From Polyangiaceae bacterium (lineage in GTDB: Bacteria > Myxococcota_A > Polyangia > Polyangiales > Polyangiaceae), in assembly GCA_016933275.1 (NCBI GenBank), contig JAFGBI010000047.1:1-47471 (forward strand): a stretch of 47,471 bases of DNA. The letters run 5' to 3'. The notes under the pieces are model-generated. The model was not told the DNA's origin. It saw nothing but the letters and a program-made list of their open reading frames with translations, and ran no database searches. Positions 45,521 through 47,471 of the stretch are shown here, in pieces (positions within the stretch are counted from its first letter, which is position 1; each line of letters opens with the position of its first letter). Both the position numbers and the translations under genes were made by a program.

Positions 45521-47107
45521 CTACGGGCAGCCAAGCCCATTGCAGGTGCAGCCAGCGTCACCGCAGTCGCAGGTGGCGCCAACGGGGCAGGCGATGGAGC
45601 AGAAGCCACCGGCGCACGACTCGATCGTGCAGGTGTCGCCAGCGCTGCATTCCAGGTGGCAGGAGCCGCCGGCGCAGGTCTCGATGAGCAGCGTCGAACC
45701 GCCCGTGGCGCCCGCGGGCTCGATGGCGCAGTACCCACCGGCGCATTCCCCGATTCGGCACTGGCTGCCCGCCTGGCAGGCGATGGCGCAGGCCGGCCCG
45801 GTGCAGCGGTCGAGGTCGCACGCCGCCCCAGTGCAATTCATGCTGCACGCAGCGCCCGTGCAGTCGCCCAACCGGCAATCCGCACCCTCCGTGCAGGTCA
45901 TCTCGCACATGATCCCGCAGGTACTGACCGTACAGGTCGAACCTGCGGTGCAATCGACGTCGCAACCACCAGCGGGGCAGGCGAGCTGGCAATCCGAGTC
46001 GAAGCGACAGCCCGCGTCACAATCGCCATTGGCACCGCACGCGATGTCGCACTGAGCGTCGTTCTGGCACTCGAGATCGCAACCGCCGACGCAATCGAGG
46101 TCGCAGACGGAGTGCAGACAGAGCCCGCTGCAAGGGTGTTCGCGGCAGTCGAGGCCGCATTCCGCCTCGTTCTCGCAACCGACGTCACAGGTGGGCTGCG
46201 TGATGGCCGTGCAGAGGAGGTCGCAGGTGGCGTGGTCGCAGGTGCAGTCATCCTCTGGGCAGGCGTTACCGACCGTCCCTCCGGTGCCATCACCGGCAGA
46301 GCCACCCGTCGCGACGCCACCGGCCGCCACCCCGCCCTGGGCTCCGACCCCACCCGTCGGCGTCCCGGCGTTCCCCGCGTCGGCCATGCCTGCGCCCGAA
46401 ACACCGCCATTCGTCGAACCCGCCGAGCCGGCCTCCCCCGCAGCCCCAGCCAGGGTCCCACCGAACCCAATGCCACCAGTGGCGGTCCCCCCGGATTCGG
46501 CACCGCCGGATGGCAGCGCCCCGCTGCCACCTAGCGCGATCTCGCCGCCGCGCCCCGCCGTGTCCGCACCGTTACCGCTCGAGCCACCATTGGGCAGGCT
46601 GCCACTCGCTCCCCCGGTGGCTGCTTCGCCACTGCTACCACCGGAGGCCTCGGTCCCACCGCCCGCGGCACCAGCGCTCGACCCACCGGCACCCGAGCTC
46701 CCACCGGTCGTGGCGCCGCCCTCGGTCCCACCGGTCGCCTGACCGCCACTGCTGGCCCCGCCCGTCGTGGCCCCGCCCGTCGTGACCCCGCCCGTCGTGG
46801 CCCCGCCCGTCGTGGCCCCGCCCGTCGCGGTACCGCCCGTCGCCGCACCGCCGTTCACAGCCCCACCTGTCACGGCGCCGCCGTTCACGGCCCCGCCCGT
46901 CGCAGCCCCGCCCGTCGCAGCCCCGCCCGTCATGGTCCCACCCGTCATGGTCCCACCCGTCGTGGCCCCGCCCGTCGTGGCGCCACCGGTCGCCGCGCCG
47001 CCGGCTTCCGGCTCATCCCCCGACCGATCGTGTTTGCCTTTGCAGGCAACGCCGAGCAACACGGTCATGGCAAGCGGAATGAAGGGTCGGAGTCGAATCG
47101 TTCTCAT
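45521..47107 (-). CDS. Gly/Thr-repeat and Cys-rich surface lipoprotein
   Basis: 528 aa. Lipoprotein signal [22 protein letters not shown] with Cys22. Residues 35-290 are low-complexity (GGATTGG-type pentamers, then Gly/Ser/Ala). Residues 290-528 are Cys-rich: [17 protein letters not shown], then dozens of Cys in C-x2-4-C spacing ([18 protein letters not shown]-like blocks). It probably forms a disulfide-bonded exported domain on a long flexible stalk. Such proteins are frequent in Polyangia; function unknown. The frame continues upstream to 47431 through an element B relative, so the ATG at 47107 is chosen. Confidence 0.85.
   Translation of the reverse strand: MRTIRLRPFIPLAMTVLLGVACKGKHDRSGDEPEAGGAATGGATTGGATTGGTMTGGTMTGGAATGGAATGGAVNGGAVTGGAVNGGAATGGTATGGATTGGATTGGVTTGGATTGGASSGGQATGGTEGGATTGGSSGAGGSSAGAAGGGTEASGGSSGEAATGGASGSLPNGGSSGNGADTAGRGGEIALGGSGALPSGGAESGGTATGGIGFGGTLAGAAGEAGSAGSTNGGVSGAGMADAGNAGTPTGGVGAQGGVAAGGVATGGSAGDGTGGTVGNACPEDDCTCDHATCDLLCTAITQPTCDVGCENEAECGLDCREHPCSGLCLHSVCDLDCVGGCDLECQNDAQCDIACGANGDCDAGCRFDSDCQLACPAGGCDVDCTAGSTCTVSTCGIMCEMTCTEGADCRLGDCTGAACSMNCTGAACDLDRCTGPACAIACQAGSQCRIGECAGGYCAIEPAGATGGSTLLIETCAGGSCHLECSAGDTCTIESCAGGFCSIACPVGATCDCGDAGCTCNGLGCP
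46755..46994 (-). repeat. 15-bp minisatellite encoding the Gly/Thr stalk
   Basis: About sixteen 15-bp units of type gccccgcccgtcgtg (plus strand) run without interruption and with small base changes. Each encodes a five-residue Gly-Gly-x-x-Thr/Val-type unit of the lipoprotein stalk. Slippage would change stalk length in frame. Confidence 0.88.
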
Positions 47108-47163
47108 GGGGCGGCACGGTATCACCCACCACTCCCCGACGGAATCGCGAAAGGCCTTTGCCC

Positions 47164-47310
47164 ACCCTCGATCGGCGGCACGCTGGGCGAGCCGGGGATT
47201 TGGGGGCCGGGAGCGGGAGCGGCAGCAGAACCGGTTCTGGAGATCGGCGTCCGGTAGCGGGCAGGCGGCTGGCCAGGCAAGCACCGCTGCCAGTGGCTGC
47301 CAGGGGCCAC
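47164..47310 (+). repeat. Element B relative, divergent copy
   Basis: Starts with the same accctcgatcggcggcacg...gcgagccgggga as the two 355-bp copies, but then continues as tttgggggccgggagcgg and ends gcaccgctgccagtggctgccagg, the reverse complement of the right end of those copies. Its block order matches the short copy at 240-325. It lies upstream of the Gly/Cys-rich lipoprotein gene; the rest of 47108-47471 shows nothing else. Confidence 0.7.
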
Positions 47311-47471
47311 TTGCGCGGTGGCCTACGCAGTGCCGTTCCGAGGCGGGTCTGTCGAGAAGGTTGGGGCGTCGGCCCCCGGGGATGTGCGCGGGTGGTCCGT
47401 CAGGCGTCAGGACTGGGGCGTTTCTAACCACAGGGTGTTCGTTCGTGAGCGTGAGGAAGGCGAGGAGGATC

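Noticed and set aside
46755-46994. CRISPR-like array
   Set aside because: The 15-bp units are contiguous with no spacers and lie in frame inside a lipoprotein gene.

Overview
The window looks like chromosomal DNA from a large-genome, very GC-rich myxobacterium (Myxococcota, probably the Polyangia/Sorangiineae side). That is inference from gene content: Hanks-type Ser/Thr kinases (one fused to an AAA-type ATPase/TPR module, one a PEGA-bearing pseudokinase), a double FHA membrane protein, a PilZ membrane protein, Lys-rich tails on cytoplasmic proteins, and a Gly/Thr-repeat plus Cys-rich lipoprotein of a kind typical of these bacteria. I see no phage genes, transposase, CRISPR array, rRNA or tRNA.

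Layout. 0-10.7 kb is housekeeping: Hsp33 (hslO), thiC behind a clear TPP riboswitch, a SMUG1-like uracil-DNA glycosylase, an isolated B12-binding radical SAM protein of the RiPP-maturation type, a MepA-like murein endopeptidase, cysE and an lgt with a long charged tail. 10.7-18.7 kb holds a giant two-ATPase acyl-CoA dehydratase activase-like protein, then rlmN-dapB, with a near-identical 355-bp repeat on each side of the rlmN-dapB block, then a HAD phosphatase. 18.6-25.7 kb is signalling: a membrane PAS protein and a three-gene operon (NIPSNAP-like protein, kinase-ATPase-TPR protein, NmrA-like reductase).

25.9-30.5 kb is the most distinctive region. A compact minus-strand operon runs B12-binding radical SAM protein, then a 102-residue Lys/Thr-rich small protein with a strong ribosome binding site, then YcaO, then a TfuA-like protein overlapping ycaO by 4 bp. 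YcaO plus TfuA is the known pair for backbone thioamidation. Together with a small protein gene and a cobalamin radical SAM enzyme it looks like an undescribed RiPP-like or protein-modification system, with the small protein as candidate substrate.

30.7-47 kb holds a Tat-type lipoprotein, a PilZ-AMIN-like membrane protein, a sirtuin, an FHA protein, a decayed lysine 2,3-aminomutase-like pseudogene, a TMTC-like GT-C/TPR membrane protein, the PEGA pseudokinase, a DnaQ-type exonuclease and DsbA-like lipoprotein pair, a MinD-like/J-like/RodZ-like-HTH fusion, a GT-C glycosyltransferase and the Gly/Cys-rich lipoprotein.

Two families of dispersed, palindromic, MITE-like repeats recur in the gaps. 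Element A is a 112-bp long hairpin with two full copies and several fragments. Element B is about 355 bp with two near-identical copies and two short relatives. All functions are read from the sequence by eye; no database search was run.
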